Made by a program: the position numbers and the translations under genes. The notes beneath the pieces are model-generated. The model had not been told where the DNA came from and did no database searches. It saw only the letters and a list, made by a program, of their open reading frames with translations. Shown one piece after another: positions 43,638-52,092 of a stretch of 64,000 nt of DNA. The DNA lies in assembly GCA_031398325.1 (NCBI GenBank), contig JANNNB010000323.1:20934-84933 (forward strand). Direction: 5' to 3'. This DNA is from Sva-07 sp031398325 (GTDB taxonomy: Bacteria; Actinomycetota; Acidimicrobiia; Acidimicrobiales; Ilumatobacteraceae). Numbering within the stretch: the first letter of the stretch is position 1; each line of letters begins with the position of its first letter.

Positions 43638-44072
43638 ATGGCCCTGGGCCCAATCGAAATCCTGGTCATTGAGTTCCCAGGCAACCAGTTCACGGGAGAG
43701 ATCATCCCCGAACTCGAGCGCCTCATCGAGAACGACACCATCAGCATCATCGACGGTCTGCTCGTCAAGAAGGACGACAACGGTGACGTCACCTTCGTCG
43801 AGTTCGACGAACTCGGCATCAACGACGACGCGTCGAAACTTGCCGGCGTGCTCGACCAACTCGACGCGCTCATCTCCGACGAAGACGTGGAGGAATGGGC
43901 AGCCGACCTGGCGCCGGGCAGCTCCGAAGCGATTCTCGTGTTCGAGCACACGTGGGCCAAAGGCTTCCGCGATGCCGTCGTCAACTCGGGCGGCATCCTC
44001 GCCGAGAACCTTCGCATCCCGGGCGCAGTGGTCGAAGAGCTGATGGCTGAACTGGCCGAGATCAGCGACTGA
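43638..44072 (+). CDS. DUF6325-like protein
   Basis: 144 aa with a strong GGAGG ribosome-binding sequence upstream. The ferredoxin-like alpha/beta protein starts GPIEILVIEFPGNQFTGEII, has VEFDELGIN, and ends EEWAADLAPGSSEAILVFEH with FRDAVVNSGG. It resembles DUF1269/DUF6325 actinobacterial proteins of unknown function, often found with SHOCT-protein genes as here. It is likely cytoplasmic and the first gene of a three-gene operon. Confidence 0.75.
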   Translation: MALGPIEILVIEFPGNQFTGEIIPELERLIENDTISIIDGLLVKKDDNGDVTFVEFDELGINDDASKLAGVLDQLDALISDEDVEEWAADLAPGSSEAILVFEHTWAKGFRDAVVNSGGILAENLRIPGAVVEELMAELAEISD

Positions 44073-44133
44073 CCACGATCCGACGCTCGACGAACACACT
44101 CGAACCCAACGAACAACGAAACAGGAGAACGAC

Positions 44134-44502
44134 ATGATGCGACGTATGGGACGCCCAGGTCTGGTCGGCACGATGGCACGCACGGCGGTCGTCGCCGGAA
44201 CCGCCACCGCGGTCGCCGGCGGAGTCAGCAGGCACCAGCAAGGCAAGCAACAGGCCGCAGCGACCGAGACCGCAGCGCAACAAGCTGCGTTCGATTCGCA
44301 GCAGCAGGTTTCAGAGATGCAGGCCCAACTGGATGCGATGCAGGCGCAGCAGGCTGCTGCAGCGCCACCACCGCCGGCGGCTGCTCCAGCGGCGGCAGCA
44401 CCCGACCTGATGACCGAGATCTCCAAGCTCGCTGATCTCAAGGCCGCTGGTGTGCTGACCGACGAAGAGTTCACCGCGGCAAAAGCCAAGCTGCTGGCCT
44501 GA
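44134..44502 (+). CDS. SHOCT-domain protein with Gln/Ala-rich linker
   Basis: 122 aa with an AGGAG ribosome-binding sequence 7 nt before the ATG. A basic N-terminus and an Ala/Thr/Val-rich segment (~15-35) precede a Gln/Ala-rich coiled stretch and an Ala/Pro linker. The C-terminal SHOCT unit is at ~90-122 (EISKLADLKAAGVLTDEEFTAA). It shares the SHOCT motif with the two flanking PLDc_N/SHOCT proteins, so heteromeric assembly of the three is plausible but inferred. Confidence 0.75.
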   Translation: MMRRMGRPGLVGTMARTAVVAGTATAVAGGVSRHQQGKQQAAATETAAQQAAFDSQQQVSEMQAQLDAMQAQQAAAAPPPPAAAPAAAAPDLMTEISKLADLKAAGVLTDEEFTAAKAKLLA

Positions 44503-44509
44503 GCAACCC

Positions 44510-45805
44510 ATGACGACCGACGACACGGGCGTGTCCACCGTCGCGCCCCCAGACAGCTCCAACACGGACAGCTCCAACACGGACAACGCCGGCAGCGCAG
44601 ACAAGGTGCGCCGCCCTGGCTCTGCGCCAGGCTGGTTGGTGTGGGCGATGATCGTGCTCGCGTCGGCGATCGCGATCGGCGCGTCGTTCAACGCGTGGCT
44701 GAATCGAGAGCTCCTCGACACCGACAACTGGGTCGAAGTGAGCGACGAGGTGCTCGCCGATCCGGCGGTGCGCTCCGCGTTGTCGGTGTATCTGGTGGAC
44801 GAGTTGTTCTCGTACGTCGACGTGTCGGCCCAACTCGAAGACCGCTTGCCCGATTCGTTGCAGGTGCTCGCCGGCCCCATCTCACAGGCGTTGCGCCAGC
44901 CGGCCATCGACGGTGTCGACCGGTTGCTGGCCTCGCCCAAGGTGATGGCAGCCTGGTCGGACGCGAATCGCCTCGCGCACCAATCGCTCGTTCGCATCCT
45001 GAAGGACGAAACGAGAGATGGCGTCAGCACGACCGATGGGGTCGTCACCATCCAACTCGGAACGTTGGTGTACGACCTCGGCACGCAGCTCGGGCTCCCG
45101 ACGGCGGTGCTCGACCGGATCCCACCGGAGGCCGGAACCTTCATCGTCGCCGATTCCGACCAGCTCGAGGCAGCACAGGACGCCGTGAAGTACGTCGAGG
45201 TGCTGAGCGTGGTGCTCCTGCTCCTCGTGATCGTGCTCTACGTCGCAGCGGTGTTCCTGGCGAGTGATCGCCGCGCGGCACTGCGCAACGTCGGCATCGC
45301 GTTGTCGGTGAGCGGATTGCTCGTCCTGCTCGGGCGATGGTTCGCGATCAACTACGTCACGGACTCGATCGAGAAGTCGGATTCGATCGAGGCGGCCGCG
45401 CGGTCGATCGCCATCATCGGCACCGGCATCCTGAACGAACTGGCCTGGACCGGCGTCGCGATCGGGCTGGTGATCTTCACCTACGCACTGCTCGTCGGGC
45501 CGACCCGGGCGGCCTTTGCGGTGCGCCGCGGCCTCTCGCCGATTCTCATCCATCGACTCGGCGCATGGGTGCTGGCCCTGGCGATCCTCGCCCTCGTCGT
45601 CCTGATCACGCCCGGTACCGGCGCGCAGACCTGGCTGGGCCGAGGCACGCTGCTCGTCCTGCTGATCGTCGGCGTCGAGCGTCTGCATCGCCTGGCCAAG
45701 GCCGAGCACGCCGACACGTCGTTCTCGAAGGTTGCCCGCGAAGCGGGGGACTGGTTGAGCAGCGACACCACGTCGAGTGCGGTCACCACATCGACCGGCG
45801 ACTGA
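44510..45805 (+). CDS. Multi-pass integral membrane protein, actinobacterial type
   Basis: 431 aa, starting 7 nt after the SHOCT gene. A ~35-residue polar N-terminus with a repeated DSSNTDSSNTDN is followed by one helix (~42-65). A long extracytoplasmic-type loop has helical segments (ELLDTDNWVEVSDEVL, LVDELFSYVDVSAQLEDRLP), then about four more helices in the second half. Similar proteins are widespread in actinobacteria without an assigned role. It is the last gene before a strong terminator hairpin. Confidence 0.65.
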   Translation: MTTDDTGVSTVAPPDSSNTDSSNTDNAGSADKVRRPGSAPGWLVWAMIVLASAIAIGASFNAWLNRELLDTDNWVEVSDEVLADPAVRSALSVYLVDELFSYVDVSAQLEDRLPDSLQVLAGPISQALRQPAIDGVDRLLASPKVMAAWSDANRLAHQSLVRILKDETRDGVSTTDGVVTIQLGTLVYDLGTQLGLPTAVLDRIPPEAGTFIVADSDQLEAAQDAVKYVEVLSVVLLLLVIVLYVAAVFLASDRRAALRNVGIALSVSGLLVLLGRWFAINYVTDSIEKSDSIEAAARSIAIIGTGILNELAWTGVAIGLVIFTYALLVGPTRAAFAVRRGLSPILIHRLGAWVLALAILALVVLITPGTGAQTWLGRGTLLVLLIVGVERLHRLAKAEHADTSFSKVAREAGDWLSSDTTSSAVTTSTGD

Positions 45806-45832
45806 CGCCGGCGAGAACGATCGTCGACAACA

Positions 45833-45867
45833 AAAGGACCGCTCGGGCGATGCCCGAGCGGTCCTTT
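45833..45867. terminator. Strong hairpin terminator, bidirectional
   Basis: AAAGGACCGCTCGGGC, a GAT loop, then GCCCGAGCGGTCCTTT: a perfect 16-bp stem with A's on one side and T's on the other. It therefore works as a Rho-independent terminator for the plus-strand membrane gene and possibly also for the minus-strand SHOCT gene that ends at 45913. Confidence 0.9.
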
Positions 45868-45912
45868 CGCGTCATGAGTGCTTGCCGACCTGCGGGTCAG
45901 CAGCGCACAGGA

Positions 45913-46305
45913 TCAACCCAGTACTTTGGCCTTGGCGGTCGCATACTCGGCATCGTCGAGCTTGCCCGACGAATGGAGTTCGGCAAGCTTTGCCAGCTGT
46001 TCGGCGTCGGTTGCGCCGGCGGCGGTGGTTCGGATGTACGAATCGACCGCCGACTGTTGAGCCTGCATCTGCTTGGCCTGTCGTTCCGCCATCTTGCCGC
46101 CCCGGATGATCAGGTACGCAAAGATGCCGATGTACGGCAGGAAGATGATCAGGATGGTCCAGATCGCCTTGCCCCAACCGCTGAGATCCTCGCTCCGGAA
46201 GATGTCGGAGAAGATGAAGATCAGGAGGTAGATCCAGATGATGAAGATGAAGAACCAGAGGAAGGACCAGAGGACTTCCCCGGTTCCGAAGTCTGCTGCG
46301 AGCAT
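45913..46305 (-). CDS. PLDc_N/SHOCT membrane protein, paralog B
   Basis: 130 aa. Same architecture as the gene at 43007-43402: SFLWFFIFIIWIYLLIFIF, the DLSGWGKAIW linker, a second helix, then a SHOCT unit (LAKLAELHSSGKLDDAEYA). The upstream sequence is also alike (CAGAAAGG followed by GCAAC just before the start), consistent with a duplicated gene plus leader. The two copies flank the DUF6325-SHOCT-membrane operon with minus orientation. Confidence 0.8.
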   Translation of the reverse strand: MLAADFGTGEVLWSFLWFFIFIIWIYLLIFIFSDIFRSEDLSGWGKAIWTILIIFLPYIGIFAYLIIRGGKMAERQAKQMQAQQSAVDSYIRTTAAGATDAEQLAKLAELHSSGKLDDAEYATAKAKVLG

Positions 46306-46394
46306 GTTGCACGCCTTTCTGTGTTGTTGAGTTTGCTGTTGATGGTGATTGTCGGTGGAGAACTGACCAGGTGGAACGATTCGCGATGTTCAGC

Positions 46395-46583
46395 TCATGA
46401 TCGCACGATGACCGACGGCGCGGTGGCGCCGCCGAGCAACACGGAGACCAGGATGCCGAGCGGCAGTGTTCCCCAGTAGCTGAGACCGAGGCCGAGATTG
46501 CCGAAGAAGAGCATCAGCAACCAGGTCGCCGGGAACGTGGCGAGCAGGAAGATGATGAACAGGGCGATGAGTGATTTGATCAT
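46395..46583 (-). CDS. Small two-helix membrane protein
   Basis: 62 aa with GAGG upstream of the ATG. Two hydrophobic helices (LIALFIIFLLATFPATWLL, YWGTLPLGILVSVLLGG) separated by a Gly-containing turn. There is no recognised domain. It sits upstream of the PLDc_N/SHOCT paralog B on the same strand (89-nt gap) and may be co-expressed with it. Confidence 0.6.
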   Translation of the reverse strand: MIKSLIALFIIFLLATFPATWLLMLFFGNLGLGLSYWGTLPLGILVSVLLGGATAPSVIVRS

Positions 46584-46696
46584 GGGTCCTCATTTCGTGA
46601 CAGGTGCACGATTCAGTGCGGTGCAAAATGTATGTGTTGGCGGATCTGCGTACCGTGATGCTTCATCGACCGGGCGAAACCACTAGCGTTCGAGGC

Positions 46697-47011
46697 GTGC
46701 TGATCCTCGCAATCCTCGGTCTCGGAATGGGCATTGGAGCCCTCGCTCAACTCATCGTCGGCAAGGAAGGCCCGCGCGTCGATTGGACGATGGCGTTCGT
46801 CGCCGGCTTCGCGGGCTCGCTCGTCGGCGGCCTGCTGTTCAGCCTTCTCGCGGGAGACGGTCTGGCGATCCGGCCGAGCGGCATCCTGGGCTCGCTCATC
46901 GGAGCGATCATCATCACCGCCGCTTGGCAGTGGTTCTCGCGTCGCAAGAAGGCCGAAGCCCGAGCTGCCGAGCGCGCCGTGGCCCGTTCGGGCCGACGCC
47001 ACCCGGGCTGA
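46697..47011 (+). CDS. GlsB/YeaQ/YmgE-like small membrane protein
   Basis: 104 aa from a GTG at 46697; an upstream ATG at 46661 would add twelve residues that do not look like the family. Three hydrophobic segments with LILAILGLGMGIGALAQLIVG, a DWTMAFVAGFAGSLVGGLLF turn and GSLIGAIIITAAWQWF match transglycosylase-associated/YeaQ-like proteins, usually stress-linked. The C-terminus is Arg-rich. It precedes the amidohydrolase gene by 8 nt. Confidence 0.65.
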   Translation: MLILAILGLGMGIGALAQLIVGKEGPRVDWTMAFVAGFAGSLVGGLLFSLLAGDGLAIRPSGILGSLIGAIIITAAWQWFSRRKKAEARAAERAVARSGRRHPG

Positions 47012-47019
47012 CCTGCGCG

Positions 47020-48075
47020 ATGGTCGAGGTTGAACGCAGTGTCCCCCTCGACACGACGGCGGGCCTGGTGTGTGCGCACCACCACTTGTACTCCACGCTC
47101 GCCCGCGGCATGCCGGCGCCGCCCCGTACGCCGACGGAGTTCCTCGAGATCCTCGAACTCGTGTGGTGGCGCCTCGACTGCGCGCTCGACCTGGAGATGA
47201 TCGCATGGTCGGCCAAGCTCGGTGCGCTCGAAGCGCTCGAGTCCGGCTGCACGGCGGTCATCGATCACCACGAGTCCCCCCACGCCATCGAGGGGTCGCT
47301 CAGCGTGATCGCCGACGCGTGCGCCGAGGTCGGGGTACGCGTGTCGACGTGTTATGGCGTCACCGATCGGCATGGACCCGACGGGGCGCGTCGGGGGCTC
47401 GAGGAGAACGACCGGTTCCTTCGCGCCGGCGGACGTGGGATGGTCGGCGTCCACGCCGCATTCACGTGCGAGGACGACACCTTGTCCGCGGCGGCCGAAC
47501 TCGCCCGTGACCGCGGTGTGGGCGTCCACGTACACGTCGCAGAAGGTGCAGCCGATACCGGCGCCGCTGAACGGCTCCGCGACCTCAGCGCCGACGATTG
47601 GCTCATCGTGCATGGCGTCCACCTGCCCGACGATCACGGCCTGCGCGGAACGATCGTGCACAACCCGCGGTCGAACATGAACAACGCGGTCGGCTACGCC
47701 GCGCCGACGCGATTCGCGAACCCTGTCGCGCTCGGCACCGACGGCATCGGTGCCGACATGCTCGACGAGTTCCGTCTCGCGTTCGCGCGCTCGCGTGAGC
47801 ACGACGTCACGACGACCCCCGCGACTGCATGGTCCTGGCTCGAACAGAACTGGGCGCTCTTCCCCGATGCCCTGAACGATCGAGTCACGTGGTCGTACTC
47901 GCCCTTCGATCCGTGGCGGCTCGCTTACACCACCGGCGTGCGCGCCCTCCGTGTCGAGATCGATGGTGACGCCGTGCTCGACGACGGGCGGGCGACGCGC
48001 GTCGACGCAGACGAGATTCGTGCCAAGGCGACCGAGCAGGCGGCCCGGTTGTTCGCCCGGCTCGACGACCTCTGA
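47020..48075 (+). CDS. Amidohydrolase, SsnA/TRZ-like, short N-terminus
   Basis: 351 aa from ATG at 47020. It starts almost at the metal-binding stretch (GLVCAHHHLYSTLARGM, H20-H22). Conserved later sites are IDHHES, VGVHAAFTCEDDT, HVHVAEG, IVHGVHLPDD, HNPRSNMNNAVGYA and LGTDGIGADM. Family members such as the putative aminohydrolase SsnA are about 440 residues and begin with a beta-sandwich half missing here. That half could not be found upstream, because the YeaQ-like gene occupies the space. The enzyme probably removes a group from a nitrogen heterocycle or similar; the substrate is unknown. Confidence 0.7.
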   Translation: MVEVERSVPLDTTAGLVCAHHHLYSTLARGMPAPPRTPTEFLEILELVWWRLDCALDLEMIAWSAKLGALEALESGCTAVIDHHESPHAIEGSLSVIADACAEVGVRVSTCYGVTDRHGPDGARRGLEENDRFLRAGGRGMVGVHAAFTCEDDTLSAAAELARDRGVGVHVHVAEGAADTGAAERLRDLSADDWLIVHGVHLPDDHGLRGTIVHNPRSNMNNAVGYAAPTRFANPVALGTDGIGADMLDEFRLAFARSREHDVTTTPATAWSWLEQNWALFPDALNDRVTWSYSPFDPWRLAYTTGVRALRVEIDGDAVLDDGRATRVDADEIRAKATEQAARLFARLDDL

Positions 48076-48193
48076 CTCTCGGGAGCAGGGCGAGACGCAC
48101 ATGGATGTCGCCGGCTCGCGGAGGTGACGCCGCCGTCGCCCTTGTGTCAAGATCCAGACTCCTGCGACTGATCTCACTTGGGGGTGCACGATC

Positions 48194-49837
48194 GTGAAGC
48201 AATTGACCGGGCTCGACGCGAGCTTTCTGTACATGGAGACCCCGACGACGTTCGGACACGTGAACGGCCTCGGCATCTACCAACGACCGTCACCGGACTT
48301 CGACCCGTTCGACCTGGTGTACAAGCGCTTCGAGGGGATGATCGGTCGACTCGAACCGATGCGTCGGCGGCTGGTCGAAGTGCCCATGCGGCTCGATCAT
48401 CCCTACTGGATCGACGACCCCCACTTCGATCTCGACTACCACGTCCGACACATCGGCCTGGCGCCCCCCGGAGCCGCCGACCAGCTCGCCGAGCAGGTGG
48501 CGCGCATCGTCGCCCGACCGATGGATCGTTCCCACCCGCTGTGGGAGTGCTACGTGATCGAGGGCCTGGCCGACGGCCGTTGGGCGATGCTCACCAAGAC
48601 GCATCACTCGACGATCGATGGTGCATCCGGCGTGATCCTGCTGAACATGCTCACGGACACCGATCCGGACGCGTCGAACACACTCGACCCGGTGCCGTGG
48701 GAGGGCGAACCGATCCCGAGCGACACCGAGATGCTGCGCCTGACGGTCGCGCACCTGGCGACGAACCCGCTGAAGAGCCTGCGCCTCCAGTTGCGACTCG
48801 TCCGCGACATCGCCTCCGCAGCCGGCCTCGCCGGCCTCAGCGACCTCGCCTCCCAGGCCCGCCACACGATCACCTCGATCGCGACCGGAGCGACCTCCGA
48901 AGACACGACGCCCCGCGTGAGCATCCCACTCACGCCAGCGCCGCCGGTGCCCTGGTGCAGGTCGATCACCCCGCACCGCCGGTTCGCGATGCGCTCGACA
49001 TCGCTCGACAACATCAAGGCGCTCAAGGACGCCACTGGGTGCACGGTGAACGACATCGTCATGGCGATCTGCGCAGGTGCGCTGCGCGAATACCTCATCA
49101 AACACGACGCCCTGCCGGACAAGCCGCTGCGGGCCATGGTGCCGGTTTCGATCCGCACCGGCGACGAGGAGGATCCGTGGACGAACCGTGTGTCGAGCAT
49201 CATCGCCGAGCTGCCGACCAACTGTGCGGACCCGTTGGAACGGGTGAAGCGCTGCCATGAGGCGATGAACGCGGCCAAGCGCCAGATGGACCTCGTGCCG
49301 GCGACGGCGCTCACCGACATCACGCAGTTCACGTCGCCGGTCGTGGCGACCTCCGCGATGCGCCTCATCTCTCGGCTCAAGCTCGCCGATCATGTCAACC
49401 TGCCGGCCAACGTCACCATCTCGAACGTGCCGGGCCCGCGCCAACCGCTCTACTTCGCCGGTGCGCGAATGGACAACTACATCCCGGTGTCGACGATCGC
49501 CGACGGGATGGGCCTGAACATCACGGTGCACAGCTACATGAACCAGCTCGACTTCGGCCTGATCGCCGACCGCGAGCTGGTACCCGACCTGTGGGACATG
49601 GTCGACATGCACATCGACGAGATCTCGCGCCTGTTCGACGCGACCGGAGCCGAGTGGGTCGAGCCACAGCTCGGCCCGTCGCTTCGTCGCGGTGGCAACT
49701 CGGTGAAGCCCGTCCCGCACCGCAAACCTCCCGTGACGCAGACGCCCGCCAAGAAGCGAGCGGCCAAGAAGCGCGCGGCCAAGAAGGCCCCGGCCAAGAA
49801 GCGCGCGGCCAAGAAGATCCCCGCGGCTCAGTCCTGA
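48194..49837 (+). CDS. Wax ester synthase/diacylglycerol acyltransferase with Lys/Ala-rich tail
   Basis: 547 aa from GTG at 48194. The catalytic HHxxxDG motif is HHSTIDG at 137-143, with the family opening LTGLDASFLYMETPTTFGHV, PLWECYVIEGL and the C-terminal NVTISNVPGPRQPLYFAGA and DFGLIADRE. It should make wax esters or triacylglycerols from acyl-CoA on the inner face of the membrane or on lipid droplets. The last ~30 residues (518-547) are a basic tail of PAKKRAAKK-type repeats. Such tails are typical of DNA-binding histone-like or PhaM-like proteins and are not part of the usual WS/DGAT fold. Confidence 0.93.
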   Translation: MKQLTGLDASFLYMETPTTFGHVNGLGIYQRPSPDFDPFDLVYKRFEGMIGRLEPMRRRLVEVPMRLDHPYWIDDPHFDLDYHVRHIGLAPPGAADQLAEQVARIVARPMDRSHPLWECYVIEGLADGRWAMLTKTHHSTIDGASGVILLNMLTDTDPDASNTLDPVPWEGEPIPSDTEMLRLTVAHLATNPLKSLRLQLRLVRDIASAAGLAGLSDLASQARHTITSIATGATSEDTTPRVSIPLTPAPPVPWCRSITPHRRFAMRSTSLDNIKALKDATGCTVNDIVMAICAGALREYLIKHDALPDKPLRAMVPVSIRTGDEEDPWTNRVSSIIAELPTNCADPLERVKRCHEAMNAAKRQMDLVPATALTDITQFTSPVVATSAMRLISRLKLADHVNLPANVTISNVPGPRQPLYFAGARMDNYIPVSTIADGMGLNITVHSYMNQLDFGLIADRELVPDLWDMVDMHIDEISRLFDATGAEWVEPQLGPSLRRGGNSVKPVPHRKPPVTQTPAKKRAAKKRAAKKAPAKKRAAKKIPAAQS

Positions 49838-49845
49838 TCACCCGG

Positions 49846-49945
49846 CGATGAGCCAAGTCCCCGCATCCGGTGGTTTGGCTCATCGCCGACGGCGTCGTTG
49901 CGTTGCGATGAGCCGAGTCCCCGCATCTGGTGGTTTGGCTCATCG
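49846..49945. repeat. Two tandem 40-bp hairpin repeats
   Basis: CGATGAGCCAAG (49846) and CGATGAGCCGAG (49906) each open a 40-bp unit closing with TTTGGCTCATCG, spaced 60 bp start to start. Each unit can form an 11-bp stem, and in the second copy the A-to-G change leaves a G-U pair. They directly follow the WS/DGAT stop and precede the acyl-CoA dehydrogenase. They probably act as transcript-end or mRNA-stabilising structures. Confidence 0.75.
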
Positions 49946-50014
49946 GCGGCGCGGGTGCTGGCGGGGGCAGCTCGAGTTCTCGCTGGCAGGGGCGGGCGGC
50001 GAGACTGAAGGGCG

Positions 50015-51283
50015 ATGGACTTCGACCTGCCTTCCGACGATCACTCGCAGCGACTCGCCGTACGGTCGTGGCTGGCCGAGCACCCTGACGCGTCGCCGAA
50101 GGATCTCGCCGAGGCGGGCTACGTGGTGCCCCACTGGCCAGCGCCGTGGGGCCTCGATGCCGACCCGATCCACCAGCTGATCATCGACGACGAGCTGACG
50201 AAGGCCAACGCTCGTCGCCCCAGCAACCCGATCGGCATCGGCTGGGCGGCGCCGACCATCTTCCTCGCCGGAACACCTGAGCAGCACGCGCGCTACCTGC
50301 CGAAGATCTTCAGCGGCGAGGAGGTGTGGTGCCAGTTGTTCTCCGAACCCGATGCCGGCTCCGACCTCGCCAATCTCGCGTGTCGCGCTGTTCGTGACGG
50401 CGACGAGTACGTGGTCAACGGCTCCAAGATCTGGTCGAGCGGTGCGCACAACGCGCAGCTGGGCATCCTGATCGCACGTACCGATCCCGATCAACCGAAG
50501 AACAAGGGCATCTCCTACTTCATCTGTCCGATGGACCTTCCGGGCATCACGATGAGCCCGATCGTCGACATGACGACGGCTCACTCGTTCAACCAGGTGT
50601 TCTTCGATGACGTACGCATCCCGGCGTCGCTGCTCGTCGGTGAGGAGAACGACGGCTGGAGACTCGCGAAGGTCACGCTGTCGAACGAACGTGTGTCGCT
50701 GTCTTCGGCCGGCTCGTTGTGGGGGGTGGGGCCATCAGCGGAGGAATTGATCGGGCTGATCCGGGATTCTGGCGGGCTGGGGCACGAGCCGGTGCTGCGC
50801 GACGAAGCGGCGCGGCTCCACATCGAGGCGATGCTCCTGCACCTCAACCGGATGCGCAGCCTGTCGGCCACCCTGAAGGGCAAGACGCCGGGCCCCGAAG
50901 CGTCGATCCAGAAGATCATGGCGGACGAGCACGGCCAACATGTCATGTCGCTCGCCAAAGCGCTCGCCGGCGCCGACGGGATGATCGCCGGTTCGGGCCC
51001 GGTCGGACGGGTTGCGACGTCGAGCCAGGGCGGACCGACCGAGAACCGGTTTCGCGACGACGGCCTGTCCGGTGACGGCGGCGAGCGACGACCTGCTCGG
51101 CCGTATCCGGACGTCGATCCGATCTGGCACTACGGCTACCTCTTCCATCCGGCATTGACGCTCGGGGGCGGCACGTTCGCCGTGCAGCGGAACATCGTGG
51201 CCGAGCACGTGCTCGGACTGCCGCGCGAGCCGAGTGTCGAGCGAGGTCTGACCTGGTCGGAGTCACGCGCTCAACGCGCGTGA
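50015..51283 (+). CDS. Acyl-CoA dehydrogenase family protein
   Basis: 422 aa. The ACAD fold is intact: LFSEPDAGSDLANLACRAV in the FAD/substrate signature, VNGSKIWSSGAHNAQLGIL, a middle beta domain (TTAHSFNQVFFDDVRIP), and a C-terminal helical domain ending LGGGTFAVQRNIVAEHVLGLPR. About 35 charged residues (around 335-370) sit between the last helices and the C-terminal motif, longer than average. The ribosome-binding site AAGGG lies 2 nt from the ATG, closer than ideal. It catalyses alpha,beta-dehydrogenation of an acyl-CoA; the chain length is not known. The next gene starts within 42 nt. Confidence 0.88.
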   Translation: MDFDLPSDDHSQRLAVRSWLAEHPDASPKDLAEAGYVVPHWPAPWGLDADPIHQLIIDDELTKANARRPSNPIGIGWAAPTIFLAGTPEQHARYLPKIFSGEEVWCQLFSEPDAGSDLANLACRAVRDGDEYVVNGSKIWSSGAHNAQLGILIARTDPDQPKNKGISYFICPMDLPGITMSPIVDMTTAHSFNQVFFDDVRIPASLLVGEENDGWRLAKVTLSNERVSLSSAGSLWGVGPSAEELIGLIRDSGGLGHEPVLRDEAARLHIEAMLLHLNRMRSLSATLKGKTPGPEASIQKIMADEHGQHVMSLAKALAGADGMIAGSGPVGRVATSSQGGPTENRFRDDGLSGDGGERRPARPYPDVDPIWHYGYLFHPALTLGGGTFAVQRNIVAEHVLGLPREPSVERGLTWSESRAQRA

Positions 51284-51324
51284 CGGGCGTCGACCGACGG
51301 CTGAGTCGAATAGGGTGCCGAGCC

Positions 51325-52068
51325 GTGACAGGCCTGGGTATCGACATCGGTGGCACCGGAATGAAGGCAGCGACGGTCGACCTCCAGACCGGCGAGCTGA
51401 TCGCCGATCGATATCGGATCGACACGCCGAGGCCCGCGACGCCAGCGGCGATGGCCGTCGTGGTGCGTGAGCTGGTCGAACACTTCGAGTGGACAGGCGG
51501 CGTGGGCGTCGGTTTTCCCGCCGTCGTCCGCAAGGGGGTCGTCGAATCGGCGGCCAACATCGACGAGTCGTGGATCAACGTCGATGCCGATGCACTGTTC
51601 ACCGCGGCCACCGGCCTCGACGTGCACATGATCAACGACGCCGACGCCGCCGGGCTCGCTGAGGTGCACTTCGGTGCTGGGCGAGATCGCGCGGGCGTGG
51701 TGATGATGTTGACGTTCGGCACCGGGATCGGCTCAGGGCTGTTCATCGACGGCGTGCTCGTGCCGAACACCGAACTGGGCCATCTCGAACTCGATGGGTT
51801 CGACGCCGAACAGCGTGCCGCGGCAAGCGCTCGTGATCGTGAGGGCCTCAGCTGGTCGGAGTGGGCGCAGCGGGTCGAGCGCTATCTGCGCCACGTCGAG
51901 GGGCTCTTCTCGCCGGACCTGTTCATCGTCGGTGGCGGTGCCAGCAAGCAATCCGGGAGATGGCTGAAGCACATCGACATCAGGACCGAGATCGTCCCGG
52001 CGCAGATGGCCAACAACGCCGGCATCGTCGGTGCCGCTCTGGTTGCCCGCCGCACCGGGCGATCCTGA
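51325..52068 (+). CDS. ppgK: Polyphosphate glucokinase-type ROK kinase
   Basis: 247 aa from the GTG at 51325, chosen because the phosphate-binding motif GIDIGGTGMKAATVD follows at once. VGVGFPAVVRKGVVESAANID, the catalytic-region DADAAGLAEVHFGAGRDRAG, MLTFGTGIGSGLFIDG and PNTELGHLELDG resemble polyphosphate/ATP glucokinases, and the length is similar to theirs. It likely phosphorylates glucose (polyphosphate and/or ATP as donor). It is 24 nt upstream of a PfkB kinase. Confidence 0.87.
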   Translation: MTGLGIDIGGTGMKAATVDLQTGELIADRYRIDTPRPATPAAMAVVVRELVEHFEWTGGVGVGFPAVVRKGVVESAANIDESWINVDADALFTAATGLDVHMINDADAAGLAEVHFGAGRDRAGVVMMLTFGTGIGSGLFIDGVLVPNTELGHLELDGFDAEQRAAASARDREGLSWSEWAQRVERYLRHVEGLFSPDLFIVGGGASKQSGRWLKHIDIRTEIVPAQMANNAGIVGAALVARRTGRS

Positions 52069-52092
52069 CGGTGCAGCCGTGACGGTGGGATC

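Noticed and set aside
45833..45867. Considered as another 52-bp palindrome copy
   Set aside because: It is 35 bp, has unrelated arms and A/T-flanked stems; it is a classic terminator.
48290..49720. Long open frame of 476 codons antisense to the WS/DGAT gene
   Set aside because: Arg/Asp/His/Val-rich GC-shadow sequence without domains; the sense gene has an intact HHxxxDG protein.
49846..49945. Possible CRISPR array (two 40-bp repeats)
   Set aside because: Only two copies, each internally palindromic, with a 20-bp spacer and no cas genes; fits hairpin repeats instead.
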